A program made the position numbers and the translations under genes. The notes under the pieces were generated by a model. It did not search any database and was not told the origin of the DNA. It was given only the letters and a program-made list of their open reading frames with translations. This document shows, in pieces, positions 1-11,294 of a DNA stretch of 64,000 bases. The DNA comes from Kluyveromyces lactis (Eukaryota > Ascomycota > Saccharomycetes > Saccharomycetales > Saccharomycetaceae), in assembly GCF_000002515.2 (NCBI RefSeq), contig NC_006042.1, positions 1,736,001 to 1,800,000 of the forward strand. The letters run 5' to 3'. How positions within the stretch are numbered: position 1 is the first letter of the stretch; every line of letters begins with the position of its first letter.

Positions 1-633
1 CGTAACTTTATCCCCTGGAGATAACACGTTTTTCTTCGCGTTTAGCTGCAACTCTAATTCATCATGCAAAGACCTAGTGTCAGGCTCGTAATCCGATAAT
101 ACATCAACAAGACCCAACTCAAATCCGTTACCGTAAAAGATCTTGTTTGTTTTGGTGTCCTCCATTTTTCTTGCAGCAGGTAAACCATCAATGATCCAGT
201 TCTGGAAAAATCCATTCAAGATCAATTTGTTAATGAATTTTGCATCTTTGCCTGGGATCACTGACTTACACAACGATTGACATTCCACATTTTTCAACAA
301 TTGTAACTTGAACGGAGAATTATAGATTCGATCACCGAAAATAATCGATCCCAAGGACTCTGGCTGCTTTTTCAATTCTGCTGGTTGACAGAAATGGAAC
401 TTCTTGTAGTAATAGTCATAAGAGTACAAAAATCCTTCTTTATCACCAGTGTCATGTTGATCTGTGTCGTAATGTTTATAAAATTGAGATGGAGTCAAAT
501 GATTGACCAATAACGGTAAATCATCGCCTTCATGGTATGTAGTTGGTGCCACGCCAGGTAAATAGAACGCTTCGACTAAAAGCGATCCTATGAGCGTAGA
601 AACCAACAAGCTTCGCCACAAGTAAGTAAACAT
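1..633 (-). CDS. EMP70: Nonaspanin (TM9 family) endosomal membrane protein, N-terminal part
   Basis: The gene starts at 633 and runs off the left edge, leaving 211 N-terminal codons. The protein opens with a short hydrophobic signal segment (residues 1-22) followed by the motif FYLPGVAPTTY, typical of the TM9/nonaspanin lumenal domain. GDRIYNSPF, CESLCK-like cysteines (CQSLCK) and NGFFQNWIIDGLPAAR follow, all hallmarks of yeast Emp70. The family acts in Golgi/endosome membrane sorting, copper homeostasis and adhesion; the nine membrane spans would lie beyond the edge. EMP70 next to RAX2 matches the S. cerevisiae YLR083C-YLR084C order. The gene is divergent from TRS85 across 888 bp. Confidence 0.95.
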   Translation of the reverse strand, partial: MFTYLWRSLLVSTLIGSLLVEAFYLPGVAPTTYHEGDDLPLLVNHLTPSQFYKHYDTDQHDTGDKEGFLYSYDYYYKKFHFCQPAELKKQPESLGSIIFGDRIYNSPFKLQLLKNVECQSLCKSVIPGKDAKFINKLILNGFFQNWIIDGLPAARKMEDTKTNKIFYGNGFELGLVDVLSDYEPDTRSLHDELELQLNAKKNVLSPGDKVT

Positions 634-1521
634 TGTGCAGAAGAACTGTTATTTATAATTGTCTCTCTTTTCACTTCTATTAAACAAAAAGAGATATCCC
701 ACGCAGTTGATAAGCCAAAAGTCCAGTTAAACAAAAATTGTGAACCACAATGGAATGACTAGACTCCAGGTAGGAAACAACAACCCAGATCAACTAATCA
801 ATGGTTCAAGATAATCCTTGCAACCTTTACTCTTTTAAATGTCAAAAATTAACATTAACAAAAGTAGTATTCCAATTTTTCAATTTAAAAATGAAAACAA
901 TTTTTTCGAGTTCTAGAATGCGCCAATAAAATGAAAGTCGAAAATACAAACTCGCGCAGAATATATACGCAATGGCGAAACAATTGGGAATCGTCAAGCC
1001 GTTGAAGTTGTGTCTGGGGTCCTATACCAATTGAGTGACCAAGAGAGCGTTATTTTTCATGTGTAATTTTTCCTCTTTATTTTAAACTATTTGAATACGT
1101 AAAGAATGAAGTTAAGTTGATCACGTGTAACATGATTACCCGGAGATGTGCCTGGTGTCTTCCGTTATTCAAGTTAACGCATTAATGATAGAACCGCCAC
1201 ATATTTCAAGATAATGACCCCAGTATGCGTGTATCATACTTGCCCCAACGGAAACACTTTAGGCACCTTGACACGAAAACTAGTGTCAACTTTTGCGGTA
1301 ACTCTCTGCTTTTGCTTCTGTGCTGAATCTCTTAAAGAAGGTCAATTGTTAACCCTGCCATTTAAAAAATCAAAAAGAACTTGAATATAGTGTGTTTATG
1401 TTATAGAATTCGATGAGATAAACAATTCCTATGTGGTGAAAATTGAGTTATAGCTCTTCTTTTAGTGTTTAAACGACATTCGAAACAAAATTTACGAGTC
1501 TGCTAGCCATAGCATCCCATC
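634..1521. promoter_or_regulatory. Divergent EMP70/TRS85 intergenic region
   Basis: This 888 bp AT-rich spacer separates two divergent genes and must carry both promoters. A CACGTG E-box in the form ATCACGTG lies at 1120-1127, the type of site bound by Cbf1. I see no RNA gene and no credible ORF. Confidence 0.6.
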
Positions 1522-3465
1522 ATGTCGTTACAATTCTCATATGAGAAATATATGAACCTGATACAGTATCCGGAACACTGGTCAAATCCGATACCGCACG
1601 AAATATCAAAGAAGGTGATATACAATACACTTTCACCATGCATATGTGTTCAAAGCAATCTAGAGCTGGATAATCATTTAAAAGATATGTATAACATTGA
1701 TTCGATATCGATGCTATTTAGATACTTTGGTGACTATATCCAAGACAGAGATCAAATTCCATCAACTACCGATTTGAAGGACCCTGGATCCGTTTCAAGT
1801 GGACGGCACAGATCAGATTCTTTGTTTCAGAGACAGGCTTCGGAGTGTGTACGATTCACCAGATCACTTGAAGATCTTATATCCATTGATTCTGAGGATC
1901 ATATTCTTCAATCAACAGACATTGATAGTTTTCTATCACAATATTTGCAAAATTTAGAACCAATTATGAATGAAAATGGCACACCCAGCAAACTTTTAAA
2001 ACACTCGATATATCACAGATTTTTTATCACTTTATCCTCGATAAACCTTTCGCGATATCATAGTTTCCATCATCCTGTTGTAGCCTTATTGCCATTGGAT
2101 ATTACCAAAGGTCAAGGTTATGAAAATGCAAGAGAAATACTAATACACTTTAAAAACTTGAATAATACCCTAGAAAATTTCCCGGAGTTCATCAATATTA
2201 ACGACATACTACCAGTTTTTGTGTTATGTTATGATGAAAACTCAAGAGAGCAATGGGAATCAGTGCAGGCTTTGACCAAAAGTTTAAAGAAACAATTATT
2301 TGTCGAAAGTGTTTCCATTTCCCTATTCACACCTCACGATAACCAAAAATCAACCACCTTACATTCACCAATTACGGTCTCCTTACATGAGCAGGTTTTT
2401 AACATGTCTCATCCAACATCCATTAACATACCTTCGCGGTTACTGACACATATTTACGACACAATATCATTCATAGTGGAGGAAATGATGATTCCTTTCA
2501 TGCATCGGAAATTGGTGTTCTGGGATGAAACCGTTTTGCAGCCTAGAAAATCCATATTTCAGAGCAATAAATTCTTCCGCAGGTTTATTTCTCCGAAATC
2601 GAACCATCCAATAGCGCATAAAGTTAATGACCCTCAGGATCCAGCTGAAGGTGATATTATGTTCCCTGCTTCATCTCCAGAATTTCTGTTACGGAAGCTC
2701 GCAGATTGGTCATTCATGCTATCTGACTTCAAAAAAGCATATTCCATCTATGATTTGCTCACAAAAGACTTTGAATCGTATCCCCAATATTTGGCACCTT
2801 GCCTCGAATATAAAACAATTTCGTTATTAATGGGTGCTCAAAATATAATTACGGCAAAGACTATCAAGACCGAAGTGGACCCTTTGATGACCAGAGCCAT
2901 AGAACAATACAAAAAACAGGACGAAAAGCACTCGCTTCGGGTAATTCATTGCATCCTAACGTTTTCAGATTTGTTATTATCATTAAGTGATACCTGGGTT
3001 TCCTCCCCGCTAGCTGTTAATTATTTGACGTATATTCAAAAATCACATCTCTTAGGTCCATATGCAACCGTAATAATATTGGAACGGATAGCCTATGCTT
3101 ATGAAATTTGCATCGATTTAAGAGTTAATGATCATTTCCTTCCTAAACCAGATGAAGAAAACAAAGCGGATGAATCTGAAGCTGCTGAGAATTCTAAAAA
3201 GGGAGAAAATGGACTTGAAGTGGATGATATGCATGAATGGAGAAATGAGAACAAGCTGATCCAAAACAACCTAAGGTCAGAGGGGCTAACTCGGTTTAGA
3301 AAGTACTCTTTGTATCAATTGGTTGCTGCTAAAAAATGGGTAGAACTACATAAAAGGAATCAAGCTAAGTGGTGCATTTATCATGCTGCTCCTGCATACG
3401 AAAAACTAAGTCTTTCTAAAAGGCCCGATGGCCTTTTCCATAGACTGTCTATGGAGTTGTCATAA
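1522..3465 (+). CDS. TRS85: TRAPP complex subunit Trs85 (Gsg1)
   Basis: A 647-residue protein close in length to S. cerevisiae Trs85 (698). Recognisable family stretches are FSYEKYMNL at the N terminus, MLFRYFGDYIQDRDQ near residue 62, SLFQRQ...RFTR, HPVVALLPLDI, the block IPFMHRKLVFWDETVLQPRKS (MIPFMKRK...ETILQPRKS in S. cerevisiae), and FLLRKLADWSFMLSD. Trs85 is the subunit that defines the TRAPPIII form of the Rab1/Ypt1 exchange factor, used in autophagosome formation and Golgi traffic. The first ATG follows a stop-rich leader. In S. cerevisiae this gene (YDR108W) adjoins YDR109C; here RAX2 and a gene-poor island lie between them. Confidence 0.95.
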   Translation: MSLQFSYEKYMNLIQYPEHWSNPIPHEISKKVIYNTLSPCICVQSNLELDNHLKDMYNIDSISMLFRYFGDYIQDRDQIPSTTDLKDPGSVSSGRHRSDSLFQRQASECVRFTRSLEDLISIDSEDHILQSTDIDSFLSQYLQNLEPIMNENGTPSKLLKHSIYHRFFITLSSINLSRYHSFHHPVVALLPLDITKGQGYENAREILIHFKNLNNTLENFPEFININDILPVFVLCYDENSREQWESVQALTKSLKKQLFVESVSISLFTPHDNQKSTTLHSPITVSLHEQVFNMSHPTSINIPSRLLTHIYDTISFIVEEMMIPFMHRKLVFWDETVLQPRKSIFQSNKFFRRFISPKSNHPIAHKVNDPQDPAEGDIMFPASSPEFLLRKLADWSFMLSDFKKAYSIYDLLTKDFESYPQYLAPCLEYKTISLLMGAQNIITAKTIKTEVDPLMTRAIEQYKKQDEKHSLRVIHCILTFSDLLLSLSDTWVSSPLAVNYLTYIQKSHLLGPYATVIILERIAYAYEICIDLRVNDHFLPKPDEENKADESEAAENSKKGENGLEVDDMHEWRNENKLIQNNLRSEGLTRFRKYSLYQLVAAKKWVELHKRNQAKWCIYHAAPAYEKLSLSKRPDGLFHRLSMELS

Positions 3466-3542
3466 TTACACGCTAGAGATTATTATCTATAAGTCCTTGT
3501 ATTAATACTAAATAAATTGTTTATGATCAGATACGTCATGAA

Positions 3543-6500
3543 TTAAATGAATTTCATTAGCTTCTCAGGAGGAACGGTATCTAACATCTCGTCTTGGTTG
3601 ATTCTTGGTTTGAGGGATTCATAGCCGTTATTATTGATAAAGAAGTAGCAAATTAGCGCACCAATTAGGCCAATTACAGCAACGGTAGCTAATGCTAAAG
3701 CCAAACCTATCAACACGATGAATCCTCTGTCTATTTTTTTATCTTTTGTGGAATGCGATGAGCTGGTTGTAGATGGTGTTGGGGTGGATGAAGCAGATGT
3801 GTCAGAATTGTTGCTCTGTAGCACGGTTTGTGAAGAAGAAAGATATAGATCGTTAACATTTTGGAAAAATGAACTACTTGGTAGGCTCTCCTGCTCTTTT
3901 GGGTCAGAAATTACGAAATATGGTTGCCATTTTTGTGTTGAACCATCATAAACTACAGAGGTCAGATTGCCCCATTCTGATGAGTTCAAAGTTCCTTCCA
4001 AGAGGACGATATGAGACCCTTCATCTCTCTTTTTAGATTCAGTACCAGATAGCACTTTAAAACCAGAAACAATAGAGTCATTGTTCAATTGGGGCCCAAA
4101 TGAACTCCAGGTCCCACTTTCTAATCGGAGTATTTCACTATTCATTTGAGCAATGATATTGTCGGTAGAATCATCGATAGGAACAAATGACAGTAGAGGT
4201 TCCGTACCAGATTTTACCGTCGAAAATATGTTGCTACCCACTTCCACAGAAAGAAGTTGTATATTAGACTCGTTGTTAGTCTTAATTAAACCACCAACTA
4301 GAAGGGTTTTCCCTTCGTCCGCAAACTGCATTTGTCTTATATCGCCAGTGATTGAATCATTTAAGAAGCTAGTCCATTCTTTAGTTTGGTAGTTATATAG
4401 ACACAAGTCATTGCAATTGTCTATCTCGTATGATCCACCGACTAGAATACTATTATTAGAACTAAAAGAAACCATAGAATTTACACGTTCATTGGTTGAA
4501 AAGTTAACTCGAGCAACGTTTTCGTAACCGGTCAAGTTCAGTATGCTAAATTGAACATCATATTGGCTTGAAGAATTGCTTCCATTGGTACCAATAGCCA
4601 AAATATTCGGTACATTATCATATAAAAAGGCGTTAATTGGAGCAGACCATTGAATCTGTAGCATATGCGAGGAGGAATTTGTGTTGGTAATTAATACCCT
4701 ATGTTGAACATTGTCAGTTGAGCCTTCTTGTAAGGCATAAGCAGCTGAAGTATCATTAATATACGCCGCCTTGTAAGGTTGAACATCTGTTGGTAGCTCA
4801 GGTAAAGTAGGTGATGATACTTGTCCATCAGATGACAGGGATGCCAGTCCATTGAGTTCACCGACAGACCTTTTCAAAAAGGAGCCAAATAATAAAGAGT
4901 CGTTACCAGAATTAATCCCAGCCGACTGTCCAGTTATTTCAAACGTGGAGGAGTTGGAAACATACATATTTGCAGACACGTTGAAAATATAGGCGTTGTC
5001 GAAGAGCAAAAGCTCATGCCCATCAATGGTAAAGTTCACGATCCTGTCGATGGGCTCATCTAATTGGCCAAAGCTATTGAAGGCATTACCATCATAGCTC
5101 AAAATTTCATGCCGACTGTCATTCTCTACTTGGTAGGTACCCGATAATAATAAACCATTTGAGTACTCAAAGATACCAGTAGTATATCCAGACGTTCCTA
5201 GTTTTTGAGAGGAAGAAATCAATGCTTCATCGTTGAGTTCCACTTTAGCAATCCCATTGAAATTGCCTCCGATCAAAATATCGTTATTCAAGGAGGCAGC
5301 ATAAAGATTGGCATCGAGCGGGAAATTATAAAGAGCATAATCATTAAATGTATCATTCGTGCTGAAAATTGATGCTGTCACATTTGCAGTGTTGTATTGG
5401 AACAAACCGTTGAGATGAAAGGTTGTATCATTGCTGCTGATACTTATGGTGTCAATATACTCAGTAATAACACCCAAGCGGTCAACCACCATGACTGAAT
5501 CGCTTTCACCAATCGCTTTATCCCAGGTTACAATTATTTCCGGTGCGCTTCCTAATGAACCTGTATACAGAGGGTCGAATTTATCCTCATTGTTGGTCTG
5601 ATAAATCAATACACTGGCCAGCACTTCATTTATAGAACGATCAATCATAGTGACATTTACGATACCTCTTTTAGAGCAAGAATTGTCTTGTAGACAGCCT
5701 GGTGTGTAGATATTGAAAGTGTATCTTCCTGGATAAGTAATGTTGGGGTGGAAGGTGACATAAGGGATATTATCGTCGATGTTAGTTGATATATAGGTAT
5801 CAGATTCGTCAGTGGTGTACCAGTTATCAGAGGATAGCTCTGCCTTTGAATATTCCGTAACTGATTCGCAGTTTGGTTCATTATAACTATTATTGGCGTA
5901 CACCATAAATTCCGTTTCGAATATCTCAATAGAATGCAACGCGGCATTACTTCCATAGGACGCTAGAGCTACAAACTGTAACATGGTAACAGGTATGTCA
6001 TTAACAAAAGCAAACTCCTGATAGGATTCTGACCATTTCAAATTGGTACTATTGTTATTGATGCCCACTGACTTTGGAGCTGCAGTGGAGTTTTGGCTTA
6101 TCTGTGTCAAATCTTCTATCGATAGTAATGGACACCATGCATCGCACTGTTTCAGCTCTCCTGATGCAGGATCCAAATACGTCAAATTCATGATACCATT
6201 GGAAGGACCGGTAATAATTCTGAACAGGGAAATTTCAGAATTTTCTTCCACAGAATTATATATTCTTACCTTGGATGGGTGGATCTCATTTTTCAAATCG
6301 AATTGCAAAGTGGATTGAACGGCTTCAGATGCAGACCAACCATTTTGCCCACCAGAGGGACACAGAAGAATATCTGATTGAACATTTTCTCCGGTGATAG
6401 ATGAAAGTTTCAAAGGTACTGATTGATCGAATTGTAGGGACGTCAAATCTTCATGAGATGAATTGGTCGCATTGCCAAACTCTTGTAAAAGCGATGCGTT

Positions 6501-7145
6501 TTGAATCTCTTGGAAACTACCAGCGAACAATATATTATCGGAGTTTAATTTCACGACTGAATTAACGATTGAATTTTCACCAAATCCTTTGAAAGGAAAT
6601 AATTCAGTGGTGTTTGCGACAACATCCCATAATACAGCCCCATGTCCTGTCTCGTTGGAGACTGACATAGAAAAGTTACCAACAAATATGACAGTTTCAT
6701 TGACGGTCAGAATGTCCATTACATTCTCGACTGCACTAGGGAATATTGGTGATGTGGTCAAGCTGGTTAAATTTAATAATATTTGCTGTTCCAAAGCAAC
6801 TCCATTAATTTGACCTGTTCCCGACAAAATGAATGAATCCTCAAACAAAGGAACAATCATGGTTACAGTGGTCTCTGGCGATGTTTCAAACAATTTAACA
6901 AATGTATCATTGCTATAGTATAATAATGACGACTCATTGGCTTGAACAGTGAAATTTTGTTGGCCTGTATAGGATATCACTGTCAGTTCCTCAAAATTAT
7001 TCATGTACGTCAAATCAGGGGAATCCCAATTGGGTGCCTCATAACGTGAGATATTCAACAACTTTTCAATGTTTGACAGCTGACTGCCTCTTACCATTCC
7101 AGCCAGGACGAGCAACACATATATCAGGGGATTTATTGAGAACAT
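3543..7145 (-). CDS. RAX2: Bud-site selection membrane protein Rax2
   Basis: A 1,200-residue single-pass type I membrane protein. Residues 1-20 form a signal peptide. The long extracytoplasmic domain has many N-glycosylation sequons (NxS/T) and kelch-like repeats such as LLFAGSF, ILIGGNFNG, LLLSGTYQ and ILVGGSY. A single transmembrane helix at about 1141-1169 is rich in G, A, L, I and V. A short cytoplasmic tail of about 31 residues ends PPEKLMKFI. In S. cerevisiae Rax2 marks previous division sites with Rax1 for bipolar budding; in filamentous relatives it helps keep polarity axes stable. The tail is convergent with TRS85 across about 77 bp. The promoter side faces the 4.1 kb spacer. Confidence 0.95.
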   Translation of the reverse strand: MFSINPLIYVLLVLAGMVRGSQLSNIEKLLNISRYEAPNWDSPDLTYMNNFEELTVISYTGQQNFTVQANESSLLYYSNDTFVKLFETSPETTVTMIVPLFEDSFILSGTGQINGVALEQQILLNLTSLTTSPIFPSAVENVMDILTVNETVIFVGNFSMSVSNETGHGAVLWDVVANTTELFPFKGFGENSIVNSVVKLNSDNILFAGSFQEIQNASLLQEFGNATNSSHEDLTSLQFDQSVPLKLSSITGENVQSDILLCPSGGQNGWSASEAVQSTLQFDLKNEIHPSKVRIYNSVEENSEISLFRIITGPSNGIMNLTYLDPASGELKQCDAWCPLLSIEDLTQISQNSTAAPKSVGINNNSTNLKWSESYQEFAFVNDIPVTMLQFVALASYGSNAALHSIEIFETEFMVYANNSYNEPNCESVTEYSKAELSSDNWYTTDESDTYISTNIDDNIPYVTFHPNITYPGRYTFNIYTPGCLQDNSCSKRGIVNVTMIDRSINEVLASVLIYQTNNEDKFDPLYTGSLGSAPEIIVTWDKAIGESDSVMVVDRLGVITEYIDTISISSNDTTFHLNGLFQYNTANVTASIFSTNDTFNDYALYNFPLDANLYAASLNNDILIGGNFNGIAKVELNDEALISSSQKLGTSGYTTGIFEYSNGLLLSGTYQVENDSRHEILSYDGNAFNSFGQLDEPIDRIVNFTIDGHELLLFDNAYIFNVSANMYVSNSSTFEITGQSAGINSGNDSLLFGSFLKRSVGELNGLASLSSDGQVSSPTLPELPTDVQPYKAAYINDTSAAYALQEGSTDNVQHRVLITNTNSSSHMLQIQWSAPINAFLYDNVPNILAIGTNGSNSSSQYDVQFSILNLTGYENVARVNFSTNERVNSMVSFSSNNSILVGGSYEIDNCNDLCLYNYQTKEWTSFLNDSITGDIRQMQFADEGKTLLVGGLIKTNNESNIQLLSVEVGSNIFSTVKSGTEPLLSFVPIDDSTDNIIAQMNSEILRLESGTWSSFGPQLNNDSIVSGFKVLSGTESKKRDEGSHIVLLEGTLNSSEWGNLTSVVYDGSTQKWQPYFVISDPKEQESLPSSSFFQNVNDLYLSSSQTVLQSNNSDTSASSTPTPSTTSSSHSTKDKKIDRGFIVLIGLALALATVAVIGLIGALICYFFINNNGYESLKPRINQDEMLDTVPPEKLMKFI

Positions 7146-7958
7146 TGTTTGGATCAGTGAAGACTTTGATGTATTTCAAAAATAGAAGGAATGACGGAAG
7201 TTGGTTTTAATGAGAGATTAGATCAAGTTGTGCAAAATCAAACAGCAAAGAACAATGTTAATGGTAAGACAGAATGAATGACGTTATTAGGAGAGTCAAG
7301 TACCAAAAAACTAAATCAATGAAGAGAATCCTCCAAGGAACACTTAACTGATATCTTACAGGCAGGAATTAAAGCAATATGATAAAAACAATTGATACAC
7401 TATTTGTTACCATGCACTAACCAGATTTAAGGGAAGAGGAAAAGCTGCACGAATAAAGGCCTTTTTTGATTGCTTCTCTCGTATCTGTTAAATGAGATCA
7501 ATTAAAGCCTAATTGGAAAATTCGAAATCAGTATATTAGACCAAATATTTGTTGTGACTCTTTTAAACAGTGAACAGTAATTGACCAGCACACTAACTTG
7601 TTCGACTAACCAGTAGAGTTATCAAAAAAGGATTAAGATCAATCGAAAATCAAGGACGCTACAGGTCTGCTTCTAAAGATATCAAAATGATGGAGTGCTA
7701 AGATTTTACATATAATTATTACTTTTCAACTAAACCTACCAAAAATTAAAAAAAAACAAAATGGTAATGAATCAATACAAATTGGCATTGTCTTTTTCAT
7801 GGACCAAAAGGTTAATTCTTTTGAATAACTACTCCCGCACGAAAAAAAATTCATATAGATGAGAACTAGCCAAAAACAAATAAGGTATTATTTCTTCAAT
7901 GGTACAACTTCACAACTTTGATTGTGTGTTTGTCTCAGAAAATTATTTGTAAATGACA

Positions 7959-7966
7959 TTGTTTAC
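7959..7966 (-). promoter_or_regulatory. Forkhead-type site (GTAAACAA on minus strand)
   Basis: The plus strand reads TTGTTTAC, an exact match to the RTAAACAA forkhead consensus. It is one of six such matches in the two long spacers flanking the Gcr1-like gene. Whether it is bound is unknown. Confidence 0.3.
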
Positions 7967-8073
7967 TTAGCCTAATCCTGGGTCTCGTCCTAAATTCCCC
8001 ATTTGTTTGCCTTTTTCGTTGTTGAAACGAAAGGCTTCTATTCAAATAAAAACTGAAATCACTTTCCACGGAT

Positions 8074-8081
8074 GTAAACAA
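8074..8081 (+). promoter_or_regulatory. Forkhead-type site GTAAACAA
   Basis: Exact match to RTAAACAA, 108 bp from the preceding site and on the opposite strand. Function is inferred from the motif only. Confidence 0.3.
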
Positions 8082-8181
8082 GATAAGAAAGAAACGACTC
8101 CACTGTCAAAAACAACATTATTTCCTCATTAGGCAAAAGCAAATCAACAAGGGTAGGTCATGTGGGATGCTTGTAGGGTAA

Positions 8182-8207
8182 TGCTTTGGGTGCAAGACCC
8201 TCCAGCA
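8182..8207. other. GC-rich hairpin in AT-rich spacer
   Basis: The outer arms TGCT (8182-8185) and AGCA (8204-8207) pair. Inside them GGGT and ACCC pair around the loop GCAAG. It stands out from surrounding AT-rich DNA and continues into a GC-rich stretch to about 8213. It could be part of a small RNA or chance structure; no RNA family was recognised. Confidence 0.25.
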
Positions 8208-11200
8208 CCTCGGGAATTCATAGAAGTAGCTTTTACGTACGCATTTTCCTTTTCAGCTTGTCAGTAAGAAGTTATATAAAGAGTAATAGCTTTGGTAAAC
8301 CTTTCAACTCATAAATGCAAGTAGGTTCACACAGGACAAGCCATAGTCATGTACATAAATTGAGTTAATCTGGGAATTAAAATCATCATCTCGATTCTCA
8401 ATTTTTGGATTACCTCTCTTTAGAGCTAATTAATCCCCTTTTTACTGTTTGTGGAGACAAAAAGTAGATTTGTTAAGTAGGAATTTCATGTGCGCTCGCT
8501 TCTTCTGATCCTAAATTGAGTTGTAACTCTATTTAGGCTTTTATTACATCATATATAGTGCATATTTTGGTTTGTTTTTTCCGGCCGTTGCGCTGGTCGA
8601 CGTCAGAAAAATACGAAGGAACCTTAGGCTGTGGCCGTTCCAGCATACAGGAGAATGGCATATACGGAGCATCCTACTGTCTACTATTTGCTGCACATTT
8701 TGCGTACTGGGCATTTTAAGGTTACAGAAAGGTCGTTCGGTGCTGGCTAATGGATATTAGAACATTAACGTGATCATCAAGCCTTTTTAGATTATAGTGC
8801 CGTCAACGATTTTGTCTGTTGCATTTCACGCTCTTAGTATTTCATATAAGACAAGCTAACACAGCGCCTTTTAAATTGACTTATTTGTTTTGCGAGATGT
8901 GTCGACCAATGCGATTTGCCGTGATAATCGACGCAGCAATCGGATAAACTCCAAACTATATCCAAAATACCATTTAAATGGTTACTATTGCGTTATTCCA
9001 AAAAAAATAACTGTGCCTTTCTACCCACATCAAGCTGCAGGTACATTTGGTAATGTCTACATATGAATCACTTACCAATTCATTGAAAATTATTCGCATA
9101 CTACAGAAATTTGGATAGAAAGCATGACTTTCTTATTAGGCTTTTATTTTCGCTGTTGGATGGGCCCACCTAACGGGGAGGTGAATTGAGTGAAGGTCGA
9201 AAAAATTGTCTCGATGTTCGAACTTTAGTTAAGAGCTTCCTATTCGGAATACTGTGCTCTTCTTATTTCTCTGAATAATCCCAGTTGGTTTTACCATCCT
9301 GCAGGCATTGTATGTTTAATATTCCATCATGGAATGTAGAGTGTTTGCTGCTTATCATTACGTCATCGTCAATGCACATTTGTGATTAATACTGTATGTA
9401 GTCTTCAACGGAGCTGTTGAGGTTCTGTGATAATGGGGACCCATTCGTACTTTGTATTGCCCTACAACATGAAGATGGGATATACCTCAAAGACATCAGT
9501 CAATTCATTCTCTTGGGGGGGTGTTGTCTCAGGCAGAACGAGAGTACACTATTCAGGATCCAACAGTTGATACTTATCTCGCACAATCTTTGGCCGCTGA
9601 ATTCAAGAGAGAAATTGAATGTTCTTTGATAGTATTTTCAAAATGATAGTGGGAATGTTACACATAAAGAAGAGAGCGTTCGTTAGATTGAAGTGAAAAA
9701 TTTCTCAAGGTATTTCATTTCATTTACAGTATGTGTTTCTACACAAATAAAATGAATGCCATGGTATTTGATTCGCATCACAGTTACTCAGAAGCGATCT
9801 GGTAATGCAGTTTACTTGAAATTAGTAAACCCTTGTATATTTTTTTTTCCCACTCCATACTCTTGCTTTGCTACTAGTTACGCAAATGAAACCGCTTCAA
9901 GAGAACATGTAAAGGTGGAAACTTGATGCATTACTTGTTATCGTACTCTATCGTTTGCTGTCTGTACGACCTTTCCCTTTCATTTGAAAAATCAGCCCCT
10001 AATTACGCTTTCAATTTCAAGCCGTTATGGGAGGGAATCTTGAAGAACTCGTAAGATGACACCGAGAAGCGTGAGAAAAATGATAGAGATATAGATGAAA
10101 AAGCATCTGTTTCCTGTCAACATCTTTCGCATCTCGACCTCAAACATTAAAAACAAAAGTTAGTTGTTACTATTAATATTAGATTAGTGATACAAATTTG
10201 TTAATGCGAGGTTTCGAACTTCCATGTTCATTCGATTTAATTGCAGAGCTTAAGAATGGCAATCCCTACTTTCCTACTGGTTTGTTTGTTGACGGTTAAT
10301 TGTTTGGTTAGCAGGTTTCGGTTAAATTCCAATTACATTTTGGATTGAAGATTTAGATGTCTAGCTAAATCATCATCATTTGATCGGCTTTTCTCTAACC
10401 AACAATTCTCTCTTTCAACTTTTGAATTACGTAGAAATAGGTAATATTTTTCCGTTAGAACTAGATTAAAATTTCAAGCAATTTAACTGTTCTTTGTTAA
10501 AAAGTATGTTATATTTTGGACATAACTCCATGGGGAATTACTCAATTGAATAGAGAATGCGCTTCAAACAAACACGATCAAGCTGTTTATGTGTTGTTCT
10601 TTCATTTATCACAGAAAGTCAAAATGGTTCTGCATCCTATTTGTTTGAATAATTTCAACAGGAGTAAACAAAGAAGAAGGAAGTGAAGCAACATCAGATT
10701 AACAGTGGTTAACAGTAAACATTGAAATGACAAATAATGATACAAGGAAGTATTAGCAGGCGTTCAGATAGTTGGTATGATAATGAGCACCCAATAAACG
10801 CTGCAATCAATGGTTAAGGAAAACATTTCATAAGGCACTGTTTGGATATACTTTAAGAAAAGTGTTGAAATCTCTACCTCATCAAACAGTCTTCCGACAC
10901 TTACAAAACTACCATGAAGAGAGACAGACCACTAGTAGAATCTTATAGAACTGTTGTTGGAAAGTCAAGCGTTCTTCATATCATAGCTGGCCGGAAACTA
11001 ACTGCGTTCCTTGAATGAACATCATTTTTAAGTTAAAAGTTAAATGTAGCGCTCTAATGAAAGAACAGAAACATAATTAACGAGGTAGAGAGAATTTTTT
11101 GAGGTCAATTAAAGTTCATTTTTTTAACGGCATTCTTGCTTTTGATTGCATTTCTATTTTTGTTGTTTATTCCTTATTAAAGGTTAACCAATAAACTATG

Positions 11201-11294
11201 AACCAGTATCAAGTTGCAATTGTTGCAGTTATGGAGTATTATTATCATTATTACAATTGCAAGTATTAAGCGGTTGTATTGAACCGACATGTAG

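Larger units (their letters stand above)
7146..11294. other. Long gene-free spacer between RAX2 and the Gcr1-like gene
   Basis: About 4.1 kb without a convincing gene; the longest frames are 60-70 codons and lack ATG starts or family features. It must carry the RAX2 promoter at its left end and the 3' end of the regulator at its right end. Visible elements are forkhead-type sites at 7959-7966, 8074-8081, 10664-10671 and 11163-11170, and a small GC-rich hairpin at 8182-8207. No tRNA arms, snoRNA boxes, SRP, RNase P or telomerase RNA motifs were recognised by eye. Confidence 0.5.

Noticed and set aside
8572-8760. 62-codon frame in the RAX2-side spacer
   Set aside because: Non-ATG start, no homology recognised, and length within chance expectation.
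9417-9629. 70-codon frame in the RAX2-side spacer
   Set aside because: Non-ATG start and no recognisable features.
10200-10225. GGTTTCGAACTTCC, a tRNA T-loop-like sequence
   Set aside because: No matching acceptor, D or anticodon arms could be built around it.
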